Source: Chitinispirillaceae bacterium
Lineage (GTDB): Bacteria; Fibrobacterota; Chitinivibrionia; Chitinivibrionales; Chitinispirillaceae
DNA length: 64,000 nucleotides
Direction of reading: 5' to 3'
Assembly (NCBI GenBank): GCA_016929595.1
Contig: JAFGIN010000049.1
Coordinates: 1 to 64,000, forward strand
Of the stretch, positions 18,547-26,421 are shown piece by piece (position 1 is the stretch's first letter; every line of letters starts with the position of its first letter). The notes below the pieces were generated by a model that ran no database searches, had not been told where the DNA came from, and saw nothing but the letters and a program-made list of their open reading frames with translations. The position numbers and the translations under genes are program-made.

Positions 18547-21414
18547 TTACCTGTTGTAAAAGACAGAGATAATTTTGAGGTGCGCATCCTGGTTAAGTGA
18601 AGTCAGATCTTTATAATACTGGCTGGAAGTTTCGAGAATGGTTTTTATTTCAAGTAGACGGTCTTCATGCTTCCGTTTAACATAGCCGAACATGGGTTTA
18701 TCGTCAAAATCAATATGTAATTGTTCACTTGCACCTTTTTCCCAGTTTTTGAGTTTCTCCTGGTATACTGCGGCCATTTTCTCCATCTCAAGCTGTTTAA
18801 TCTGCTGTTTCTGATGCATATACATTTGCGAACCAAATTCGATTGCATCCGGTAGCAGTTCTGTTAGTTGTTCAAGATCGGTACTGCTGATCTCCTGTGT
18901 GAGAAGTGGATCTGCAATCTTGTAGGTACTCATGAACTCTTTTAACGTAATCGGCCTTGAGTGCATCCCTCCATCAATACGCATCGGAACGACAAAGAAA
19001 TCTGAAATAACCGATTGACCAACATTATTAGCGACCTGGCCGTGAAGTACAACCCATGCACTGTTTTGAGGTACATCTTTAACCTTAGCAACAAGTGCAA
19101 CATTCTTATCAACACCCGCTTCAAGTTTAGTCATCAGGTATTTGATAACGGGATGAAGATCGTAGAGCATCTGAAACTTTGCCCATTCACCCTTTTTCTT
19201 ACGTGCTTCCTTAATTGCATTTTGCACAGTAGTTTTATCGAGCGATAGACGATAGGGTTCGTTCATCGCAGGTTTTGCCTGTTTAGGGATATCAAACAGT
19301 ACTCTGTTTAGTTCTTTATTGTTGCGTATTTCAAGATAAGTGGTATCAACGAATTCTGCATCATCAGCACCGAGCAAACGATCCGTTTTTAGTTGATCAA
19401 TCAAATCTCTGTAATAATCATATTCCGATTTGTATAATGAATATTCTTCCTGGACAGGTTCAGGATCTATCCGCGCTGGTGTCAGATCAGATTCATCTTC
19501 ACCAAAAAGAAGATCGAGATCAAACTCTTCGAGAAAGTTTTCATTTCCACCAGCAATAGCTTTTTCAACTTCGTCCTCTTCAGCCTGTGAATCATACAGG
19601 TTCATGACAGAACCGGCATCACCAAGGGATTTATAGACTTCTTCCTCTTTTTTCGTAAGATTTTCAAGAATGTGAAGATCTGTTTTCAACCCTTCGAGTT
19701 CTGATAGTGCAATCAAATAATAAATATACGGTGTTTGCGACTGTCCATAACGATCGATACGACCATTGCGTTGTTCAAGGGTAATCAGCGACCAGGGGAT
19801 ATCGTAGTTAAACATCCGGTGGCAATAAAAATGAAGGTTAACTCCCTGCGAACCGGCATCTGAAGTAATCAGGACACGAATGTCCGAATCCTCTTTACCG
19901 AAGTCTTCAATAATCGCCTGCTGTTCAGTATCTAACAATCCGCCATGGAACAATGCTATAGCCTTGTCATCAAGAGCGAAATCTTCCTTGATTCTTTTCT
20001 CAAGGTAAGTAATGGTGTCGATACGTTCTGCAAAGACAACGATGCGCTCATCCTTTTTTCTTCCTGCCCAGCCCAGTTCAAGAAGTGTTTTTCGAAATGC
20101 ATCATATTTTGCATCTTTCTTTTTACCAACGATCAATTCAAGCTTTTCTAACAGATCATTAAGAACTTTGCTATTATTACTTACCCGTTCGGAAACTTCT
20201 GTTTTTTCTTTGATACGTTCAATACGGTTTTTCAGACTGCTGAGAGCAGCTGATGGTGAGGACATATATCCTTTAAAAAGACCGGTCGAAAACAGAAAAT
20301 CTTTACGGCCACTATTTTCAGTGTTTCCAAAAAGATCTGTTGTAACATTTTTAATATGCTGGAGTGCTGTGAATTTTATCTCCTGCTGAAGTTTCAAGAA
20401 TATCTCTTCCTCAGGATAGAGTGCTGTATGCACCGGAACAACCTTTCGATCCTGAAAATTGGATCGCACACCTTCATCAAGGATATCCTTCTTGAATCTC
20501 CGCACATAATAGGGTTCAACATCCGTTTTGCCATATTCACCATTTTTAGGGATCGCCGTTGGCTCTATCATATTGATAAGGTTTGCAAACGATTCTTTTT
20601 TTCCATTGTGCGGAGTTGCAGAGGTCAAAACGAGTGATTCACATCGGGTAGCGAGATCCTGAGCAAGACTACCGCGCTGGCTGGAACTGTTGGCAACGGT
20701 GTGGCATTCATCAATAACAATGATGTCCCAGCGTGTCTTTTCAATATAGTGACGGAATTTCGCATCGTTTTTAAGGGTGTCAATGGAGATAATTGTTTTA
20801 TCATAATATTCAAAAGGGTTCTTGTTCGCCGGGAGTTCCGATTTAATCATGGCAATTCCCTGTGAGTCAAGTCGCACCAGTGGAATCGCAAATCTGCTCC
20901 AGAGTTCCTGTTGAAACTGGGCAAGAACCGATTTAAGCGCCAGAACCATTATCCGTCGCCCTTTTCCTCTTTTTATCATTTCGGAAAGGAAAATCCCAAC
21001 CTCGATCGTCTTTCCAAGACCGACGCCATCCGCAATAAGAATTCGTGGACGCGGTAATTTAAAAGCTTTTAACGTCGGGTCATACTGGTAATCTGCGCAA
21101 TTAAAGGCTGCTTTATTAGCGATAGTTACTTTACTTGAATAATTAGTTGAATGGCGCAACTGGGTTTCGAGAAAAAGACGAGTGCGTCGGTAACCATAAT
21201 CGGTATCTGCGACAAGAGTGGTTTGTGCTGGATCGAGCATTTCAATATCAGCATCAATGCTTGTGTCAAATTTGAAGGTTTTCCCTTTAACTAATTCACT
21301 GATACCTTCTGCATCAATTAGAGATGAACCATCGAAGTTTTCCCTGACATCAGTAACAAGAAAATCCTCTCCTCTGGCTCCGATTCTTGCTCCAGGAACG
21401 AGTGCTTTTTTCAT
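18547..21414 (-). CDS. SNF2-family helicase (DrmD-like)
   Basis: The protein has 955 residues. Walker A is DGVGLGKT (near 130), motif II DECHT (near 236) and motif III SATPHNGKKES. The C-terminal lobe has SDAGSQGVNLHF and the motif VI EQRNGRIDRYGQ (near 555). This is the RapA/DrmD-like branch of SNF2 proteins, which use ATP to move along double-stranded DNA. An acidic linker follows lobe 2 and a helical C-terminus completes the protein. The order SNF2 helicase, adenine methylase, then helicase/DUF1998 gene is that of class 1 DISARM. Its ATG overlaps the stop codon of the upstream regulator gene (ATGA), so both are translated from one message. Confidence 0.88.
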   Translation of the reverse strand: MKKALVPGARIGARGEDFLVTDVRENFDGSSLIDAEGISELVKGKTFKFDTSIDADIEMLDPAQTTLVADTDYGYRRTRLFLETQLRHSTNYSSKVTIANKAAFNCADYQYDPTLKAFKLPRPRILIADGVGLGKTIEVGIFLSEMIKRGKGRRIMVLALKSVLAQFQQELWSRFAIPLVRLDSQGIAMIKSELPANKNPFEYYDKTIISIDTLKNDAKFRHYIEKTRWDIIVIDECHTVANSSSQRGSLAQDLATRCESLVLTSATPHNGKKESFANLINMIEPTAIPKNGEYGKTDVEPYYVRRFKKDILDEGVRSNFQDRKVVPVHTALYPEEEIFLKLQQEIKFTALQHIKNVTTDLFGNTENSGRKDFLFSTGLFKGYMSSPSAALSSLKNRIERIKEKTEVSERVSNNSKVLNDLLEKLELIVGKKKDAKYDAFRKTLLELGWAGRKKDERIVVFAERIDTITYLEKRIKEDFALDDKAIALFHGGLLDTEQQAIIEDFGKEDSDIRVLITSDAGSQGVNLHFYCHRMFNYDIPWSLITLEQRNGRIDRYGQSQTPYIYYLIALSELEGLKTDLHILENLTKKEEEVYKSLGDAGSVMNLYDSQAEEDEVEKAIAGGNENFLEEFDLDLLFGEDESDLTPARIDPEPVQEEYSLYKSEYDYYRDLIDQLKTDRLLGADDAEFVDTTYLEIRNNKELNRVLFDIPKQAKPAMNEPYRLSLDKTTVQNAIKEARKKKGEWAKFQMLYDLHPVIKYLMTKLEAGVDKNVALVAKVKDVPQNSAWVVLHGQVANNVGQSVISDFFVVPMRIDGGMHSRPITLKEFMSTYKIADPLLTQEISSTDLEQLTELLPDAIEFGSQMYMHQKQQIKQLEMEKMAAVYQEKLKNWEKGASEQLHIDFDDKPMFGYVKRKHEDRLLEIKTILETSSQYYKDLTSLNQDAHLKIISVFYNR

Positions 21415-21773
21415 AGGTTATATCCTATATATTGGATAATAGCTGATAATATGATTGATGAAATGTTTGGTTTTACACCAGATGTTGCAGTAATTTGTTT
21501 TTGTGTATCAAGGATCATCTGTTTTAACTGTGAATGCACTCTGATCTCTAACCGATTATTTTTGGGCAAGTCATCATCTGGGATAATTTGTGGAATTTGA
21601 GGGTTATTCTGTCCAAAGCCGACAAATTCTTTAATCGCCCGATTTGCAGTTTCCATAATTGATTCGAGGTTTTTTTCGCAATATGCCTCAAGTGCGTTTT
21701 TAAGATCAGTACTTAAACGAACCTCGATTCTTTGAGTTTTGCTTTTTGATTCAGTCTGTGGTTTGCGTGGCAC
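21411..21773 (-). CDS. Ribbon-helix-helix-type regulator leading the DISARM-like operon
   Basis: The protein has 120 residues. Two similar segments (QRIEVRLSTDLKNALEAYCE near 15-35 and NRLEIRVHSQLKQMILDTQK near 72-92) each look like a beta strand followed by a helix, as in ribbon-helix-helix DNA-binding proteins. It may be a tandem RHH protein that can bind two half-sites as a monomer. The start is GTG 21773 with AGGA seven bases upstream. It is the first gene of the operon and overlaps the SNF2 helicase gene by 4 bp. The gap in front of it holds repeated CGTAC/GTAC sites that are probably its operator. The likely role is autorepression of the defence operon. Confidence 0.75.
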   Translation of the reverse strand: MPRKPQTESKSKTQRIEVRLSTDLKNALEAYCEKNLESIMETANRAIKEFVGFGQNNPQIPQIIPDDDLPKNNRLEIRVHSQLKQMILDTQKQITATSGVKPNISSIILSAIIQYIGYNL

Positions 21774-21852
21774 TTTTTTTCCTGTGTAACTTATTGAAAT
21801 ATATGCTAAAAGAAGATTGAAAAAAGAAATATACTATTTTGATGTTGTTTTG

Positions 21853-21955
21853 TACGGTATTTTTCCGTATCTTAAATACGTACGGTTTGTGTAGTACATT
21901 TAAAGTCGCGATTTGCGATATTTTTTTGGAATAAACGTACGGTATATGTAGTACG
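21853..21955. promoter_or_regulatory. Operator array before the RHH-led operon
   Basis: ACGTACGGTTTGTGTAGTAC (21878-21897) and ACGTACGGTATATGTAGTAC (21935-21954) are direct repeats starting 57 bp apart. Each is also an inverted pair, CGTAC-N10-GTAC. A third, different palindrome (TACGG at 21853-21857, CCGTA at 21865-21869) lies nearer the gene. The regular sites suit a dimeric or tandem RHH repressor. The promoter must lie in the same 190 bp, though I cannot fix the -35. Confidence 0.65.
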
Positions 21956-21964
21956 TTGTTTCTT

Positions 21965-24328
21965 TTAGTGAAAATGGATCCGATTTTCTTCAAGAAAATG
22001 AATAATTTTATCTGCTCCCCACTCATAAGCAATCTCCCGGCATGAAGCTTCAATTCTATACCCATACCGTGTTGGAGAAACACATTTCTGATTTGGATTA
22101 CCACCTTTATCAACCATCATTTTGAATGCTTCAATGAAGTTCATTTCTGCAGTCATCATTAAAGGAGTGTAATTCCGAAGGTAGCCATTGTTGTGTTTTT
22201 GATTTGGATCTGCACGATGATCAAGAAGTAGCCTAATAATCTCAAGCATAGCATGTTGTGGATAGACGACAGATAAAAGCTTATAACACATTGAAGTAAT
22301 GTTGTCCAAATCTTCATCCTGACGCATCGTCTCAATGAAATCACGAACTTCGTCGTTAGTTTTTCCATGTAAGAATGGATTTCCTCTGCGGAAACCATCC
22401 AATTGATCTGGGTGGATCATTGGTCCGGGACGCTCCCAAACCTTACTTTGCTGTACTGCTTTATAAAGTGGTGATAGTAGATCTAAAGAATACTTTTGAT
22501 TAACGGTGGCACCTGACTTCAGAATGGCTTCAACAATTTTCGGTTTTCCCGTTTCTACTGCACATCCCAGGCATGTCAATTTTTTCTTATTGGCTGTAGT
22601 GTTAATTGTAGTTGTCGTTGGTTTATATGATGATAATATCAAATCAAATAAGTGCGTATCATTTAATTCATTAGTAGTATTGCCTGAAATCACTGTCGGG
22701 ATGAGCTTTTGAATCACAAATAATAACGCGGATTCACCAGATGAACTCAACTCATTTATATCTGCACCCTCTTTTAGTAATTGCTCTACAGCATCAGAGT
22801 TTCCTTGCTCTGCAAAAAAAACGATCTGAGGGTATACCTTACCCGAAATGGTAAATTTCAAATCCGGTTTTTTTAAATTGGGTGTTCGATAGGAGTCTTC
22901 CGGCCCCAGAAAAATAAGACCATCTTGAGGGTAATTACGAGCTCGAACCGGAAGATCTGAGAAAAAACATATTTCAGGGAAATATTCAACAAAGGTATTT
23001 GCCCATGCATTTACTTCCCAATCTTCAACAACAAAATCTTTACTTCTTGAGGTTTTATTTGCGACAGATGGGTTTTCTGGCTCATGTTTGGGGCCTCCCA
23101 ACAGATTGAAAACTATACCTTTTTGCTTTAACCTTTTTACGAATGGACGATCATCAAAGAATGATGCTAATGCAAGGGCTTCATGAAATGATTCTAAAAG
23201 ATCAATATCACCAGTGTACCAGATACTCTCCATGCAATCATTATAGTATTTAAGTGCAGCATCATGATTCCCTGTAAAAAGCGCATATTTGCCCAGAATA
23301 CGGGAACGCTGCCACCAGTGAATATCAACAGAAGGGGCAAGTGATATCAAATCATCCAAAGCTTTCTCAATTTTTTCTGGAGAAACCAGGGTAGTTTCCT
23401 TTGGACCTGGTTTCCATAGATCTTTTAAAGAATTGTACGCCTTATAATAAATATCATCAACACACTTTCCATTTGATGTTTTATAATTCCACATGTTAAT
23501 AAAGGTGTTCTGTTTTTCATCAACGCTCTGACTCATTGCATTGATTAGTTTTTCTTTAGTAGTTATATTCTCAGTTGCTTTAAAGAAATTTTCCAGACAC
23601 TTGGCACTAAAGAAGATGATATTAATTAAGTCTTTTTCTTTGTTAGATAATCTGGCATGCACTTCAAAACGTTTTAGAAAGTCAAAAAGATTTGTATTGA
23701 GAGCTTTCTGTTTACCTGTACACCATCTTTGAGATCTCTCCTGTTCACTTTTTTTTGTTTTTTCATCTAATTTTTTTCGAAATTCAACATATTTCATCTC
23801 ATATTGCTCGTTAAGCCATTGAAATGCTCCAGCTACCGGGTTTGCAGAGCGAAAAAGATTTTTTAAAAGCGTGATCTCGTTATCCTGGTAATCAACAAAT
23901 TCCAAAAGACACCCAAATAGAATAGGACCTGCTACATTTTCAATGATTACAGGGAGCACTTGTGCTCTAGTAAACCATTGTAATGAATTCTTGCTAAACT
24001 CTTTATCAATTGCATCGATGACAAAAGCAGGTTTAAAGTTATTTTTAATCTCTTCAGCATAAGCACCATCTATAATATCGTATTTAAGATTCTCTAAAAC
24101 TCTTTCCGCATTTTTTGAATGTGTTTCGAAGGGAAGCTTAAATATTTCGTTACACAGTTCGGTAACTAACTCATAGTCAAATTTATCTTCTCTGGCAAGC
24201 AGATCTAAATTACGACTTTTAGGTTTTGTTTCAAGTATGTGTGCGATTTCTCGCAGAAACTCACCCAGAGATGGGCATGGCGGAGTGTAACCTTCAGGTT
24301 TTAACGATTTAAATTCATTTATCGGCAT
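21965..24328 (-). CDS. Ankyrin-repeat protein co-encoded with viperin
   Basis: The protein has 787 residues. The first 500 are mostly helical and belong to no family I recognise. From about 505 there are ankyrin-type repeats: AVEQLLKEGADIN (near 520), IVEAILKSGATVN (near 600), EIIRLLLDHRADPN (near 715) and AFKMMVDKGGNPNQK (near 750). No enzyme motif is visible, so a protein-binding or scaffolding role is the safest reading. The ATG is preceded by AGGAG at seven bases and overlaps the viperin gene by 14 bp, so the two are translated together. This makes it a candidate partner, regulator or effector for the viperin. Confidence 0.78.
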   Translation of the reverse strand: MPINEFKSLKPEGYTPPCPSLGEFLREIAHILETKPKSRNLDLLAREDKFDYELVTELCNEIFKLPFETHSKNAERVLENLKYDIIDGAYAEEIKNNFKPAFVIDAIDKEFSKNSLQWFTRAQVLPVIIENVAGPILFGCLLEFVDYQDNEITLLKNLFRSANPVAGAFQWLNEQYEMKYVEFRKKLDEKTKKSEQERSQRWCTGKQKALNTNLFDFLKRFEVHARLSNKEKDLINIIFFSAKCLENFFKATENITTKEKLINAMSQSVDEKQNTFINMWNYKTSNGKCVDDIYYKAYNSLKDLWKPGPKETTLVSPEKIEKALDDLISLAPSVDIHWWQRSRILGKYALFTGNHDAALKYYNDCMESIWYTGDIDLLESFHEALALASFFDDRPFVKRLKQKGIVFNLLGGPKHEPENPSVANKTSRSKDFVVEDWEVNAWANTFVEYFPEICFFSDLPVRARNYPQDGLIFLGPEDSYRTPNLKKPDLKFTISGKVYPQIVFFAEQGNSDAVEQLLKEGADINELSSSGESALLFVIQKLIPTVISGNTTNELNDTHLFDLILSSYKPTTTTINTTANKKKLTCLGCAVETGKPKIVEAILKSGATVNQKYSLDLLSPLYKAVQQSKVWERPGPMIHPDQLDGFRRGNPFLHGKTNDEVRDFIETMRQDEDLDNITSMCYKLLSVVYPQHAMLEIIRLLLDHRADPNQKHNNGYLRNYTPLMMTAEMNFIEAFKMMVDKGGNPNQKCVSPTRYGYRIEASCREIAYEWGADKIIHFLEENRIHFH

Positions 24329-25187
24329 ATACTACTCCTTTCCGGTATCTTTTCATAAATGTTCTTTTGTTAAAAATAATCTGTGCAAGTGCAGTTTCAA
24401 GACCTGTATTGTAAATTACATCACTATAGTGATACTCCAAAGGGTTACCGTTTTGAAAAAATCTCCCAGAAGGATCAATCATCAGGTAGCTATTGGTCAT
24501 ATCAACATTATCTTCATACCACACATTACCGTTTCTGTCTTTATTTACAATATTAAAGTTTTTATATTGTTCATCTGAAATTCCACAATTAGAACCAAAT
24601 GGCAGTTGTCTAAGCACTTTTATTTTTTGGGGCCCAAGTGTCTGTAGTTTAGGAACTATGACTTCATTCCAGTTAAAAGCATTGACTACCACATTGAATT
24701 TAATAATGCAATCAGAGTTTATTTGTCTGATATCATTGACTGTTTTTACAAGAGTTTCATAATCGAGTATTTTATTTTGGTTGGTAGATCTTCCAATTTT
24801 ATTGTTTGTATCCATAGAGAAAGAATCCACTGAAATACCCACAACTGAAAGCATAGAAACAAGCTCCATATTTTTTCCAAGGAGAGAGCCATTGGTGATA
24901 ATTGAACATTCGAATCCGTGCTTCGTAGTTGCAGATGAGATAATTTCTTTCAGGTGACTTCCTAAAACCAGAGGTTCTCCCCCAGCAAAATTAATTCTCA
25001 CCTTTTTGTTAACAAAATCAAACTCATTAAAATTTTTACTGAGCTTGGATTTTGAGAGTGCATTAAAAAGGCTTTCAACAAGATATTTATCTTTCCAGAT
25101 CTCCTGAAAACTCCTCCATTTTGAAAAACAATAATGACATGAATAGTTACATTTTTCAGTGATGTGCCAGTTGTAAATAAGTTGCAA
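24315..25187 (-). CDS. Prokaryotic viperin (antiviral radical SAM enzyme)
   Basis: The protein has 290 residues. NWHITEKCNYSCHYCF holds the radical SAM CxxxCxxC cluster site (Cys13, 17, 20). FAGGEPL is the SAM-binding GGEP motif. GISVDSFSMDTNNKIGR, KFNVVVNAFNW and the SYLMIDPSGRFFQ stretch match the pattern of animal viperin (DSFDEEVN..IGR, KINSVINRFNV, SYLILDEYMRFLN). Prokaryotic viperins make 3'-deoxy-3',4'-didehydro nucleotides that terminate phage RNA synthesis. The N-terminal amphipathic helix of animal viperin is missing, as expected. The start is TTG 25187, directly after the stop of the upstream gene, with GGAGG five bases away. No nucleotide kinase gene, a frequent neighbour of such enzymes, is seen next to it. 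Confidence 0.9.
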   Translation of the reverse strand: MQLIYNWHITEKCNYSCHYCFSKWRSFQEIWKDKYLVESLFNALSKSKLSKNFNEFDFVNKKVRINFAGGEPLVLGSHLKEIISSATTKHGFECSIITNGSLLGKNMELVSMLSVVGISVDSFSMDTNNKIGRSTNQNKILDYETLVKTVNDIRQINSDCIIKFNVVVNAFNWNEVIVPKLQTLGPQKIKVLRQLPFGSNCGISDEQYKNFNIVNKDRNGNVWYEDNVDMTNSYLMIDPSGRFFQNGNPLEYHYSDVIYNTGLETALAQIIFNKRTFMKRYRKGVVYADK

Positions 25188-25433
25188 CTATGCCTCCACT
25201 TTTTTGAGTGTTTTTATCTTTTTTTCGTAAAGATCATGGTTACTCACAAAAATGGAGCCCTCTACAGAACGTAATACACGATAATTACTGTTGAGTCTGA
25301 ATGAGTACCAGTATTTAAGACCTGATACTTTTTTCCACCCGGTTCCAGTACGAAGAATTCTGCCTGAAACAACCGTTAATGCTCGGTTCTTTACCTTATC
25401 CGGGACAGGGCCTGCGAAATTCAACTCGATCAT
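25188..25433 (-). CDS. RelE/ParE-like small protein upstream of viperin
   Basis: The 81-residue protein has WKKVSGLKYWYSFRLNSNYR followed by a VSNHDLYEKKI ending, the layout of RelE/ParE-superfamily toxins in which a central strand carries Arg and the last strand ends in a His-Asp-Tyr motif. The ATG has AGGAG seven bases upstream. Its stop codon abuts the viperin TTG, so it is the translational leader of that gene. No classic antitoxin gene is next to it. The only upstream gene is the SMP-like protein. It might be a true ribonuclease toxin, a repurposed fold or a regulator of the viperin unit. Confidence 0.7.
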   Translation of the reverse strand: MIELNFAGPVPDKVKNRALTVVSGRILRTGTGWKKVSGLKYWYSFRLNSNYRVLRSVEGSIFVSNHDLYEKKIKTLKKVEA

Positions 25434-25491
25434 ACCTTATCTCCTTTATTCTTGTATGTCTATGAAGAGATGCCTCCCCATAGTATCCGGG

Positions 25492-25641
25492 TTATTTTTT
25501 TCCTGCATTTCTGGCTGCTGCTGATTGTGATCGTGCCGCGAAACTGCCCTTTGCTACAGTGCCATCGCCAGCTTTCGCTGCAGCACTCTGTATGCGAGAT
25601 GCCGCAGATGTGGTCATAGACGTAGACTTTCGTTTTGACAT
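25492..25641 (-). CDS. Small basic SMP-like protein, first gene of the viperin unit
   Basis: The 49-residue protein is rich in Ala, Ser and Lys. SAASRIQSAAAKAGDGTVAKG and the following SFAARSQSAAARN form two similar alanine-rich halves. This pattern recalls the seed-maturation-protein (SMP) repeat found in small bacterial proteins. The start ATG 25641 has AGGAG about nine bases upstream and is preferred to the in-frame ATG at 25686, which has none. It lies 58 bp before the RelE-like gene on the same strand. Function is unknown. It could be a stress protein or the partner of the RelE-like protein. Confidence 0.6.
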   Translation of the reverse strand: MSKRKSTSMTTSAASRIQSAAAKAGDGTVAKGSFAARSQSAAARNAGKK

Positions 25642-26421
25642 AAGATAGTTTCTCCTTTTAATGAGGGTACTTCGGTCTTTTTCCAATCACATGTGTTATA
25701 AAATCTAACAGAAAATTGTTTTGTAAGCGACCGCGCCAATGGTCAAAAAAATGTGGACTTGTATGTAATGCATCCAATTATTCACTTTTCCTGAGTCTGA
25801 TGAATAACTGCAGCATTTAAAAGAATTCTGAGAGGGGCATCGGAACTGGTCAAGCATGATGGGCTTCTTTAAGGAATTATTGATTCGCGGGTAATAAAAT
25901 CAGTTGTGTTATGAACAAACGAATTTGAGTATTTTCTATTCTACATTGAGATTATGAAAAATCACCGAACCAATCAAACAATCTGTACGTCCAATCTGGT
26001 AATTCTGAATCTATCTGCGTACTAACACCATTTATGTTAGAAAAACATGGGATAATTGTTAGAATTGTGTTAGAAATTTGGTTATTTTTTGATCAAAAAT
26101 TAAATTCAAATAACAAATCATATCTCAGATTCTTCCGTTCTTTTACACAGGGTTTTAATAATTGTTTTCAGGTGGGTAAAACTGCCAGAGAAATTTAAAG
26201 GTTTTTAACTACTATATTATTTATGTACCAAAAAAGATATGAAGTGCTTTTGTGTGCCTTTTGAGCAGAAAGGTTTTACTGAATCTCAGTTATCCCGTCA
26301 TGCGGGGTGGCACAGGATTCAGAGAAAGCTTTTTGACAAGGAAACAAATGCAATTCGCTTTGAATCTGGCATATAAATCAGGTAATTAGAGTTTCTTTCA
26401 AAATGAAAAGGCGTCCGGATT
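25642..26421. other. Divergent intergenic region between defence island and phosphate transporter
   Basis: This 780-bp gap separates the leftward island from the rightward transporter gene. It must contain both promoters. The clearest structure is the set of 11-bp-phased TGTTAGAA repeats listed separately. A 45-codon open frame at 26239-26376 lacks a ribosome site and is not called. No tRNA, integrase or obvious attachment site marks an island boundary. Confidence 0.55.
26022..26078. promoter_or_regulatory. Pho-box-like 11-bp-phased direct repeats
   Basis: TGTTAGAA occurs at 26035, 26057 and 26068, that is at offsets of 22 and 11 bp, with a degenerate unit in the missing position. An inverted CTAACA lies at 26022-26027. 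PhoB- and PhoP-type response regulators bind direct repeats with an 11-bp period, and the reverse reading (TTCTAACA) is close to the TTAACA half-site. The downstream gene is a phosphate transporter, which fits, though the site is about 345 bp from its start codon. Confidence 0.5.

Noticed and set aside
13696-21414. BREX system
   Set aside because: The large methylase resembles PglX in plan, but no PglZ, BrxC-type ATPase or BrxL/Lon gene is present.
25188-25641. Classical type II toxin-antitoxin pair
   Set aside because: The upstream protein shows no antitoxin DNA-binding domain, so only a loose partnership can be suggested.
26239-26376. 45-codon open frame starting MKCFCVPFEQ
   Set aside because: No ribosome site, alone in a long AT-rich gap, no recognisable motif.
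25642-26421. Island attachment site or tRNA at the boundary
   Set aside because: No tRNA, integrase gene or matching direct repeat was found at either end of the defence island.
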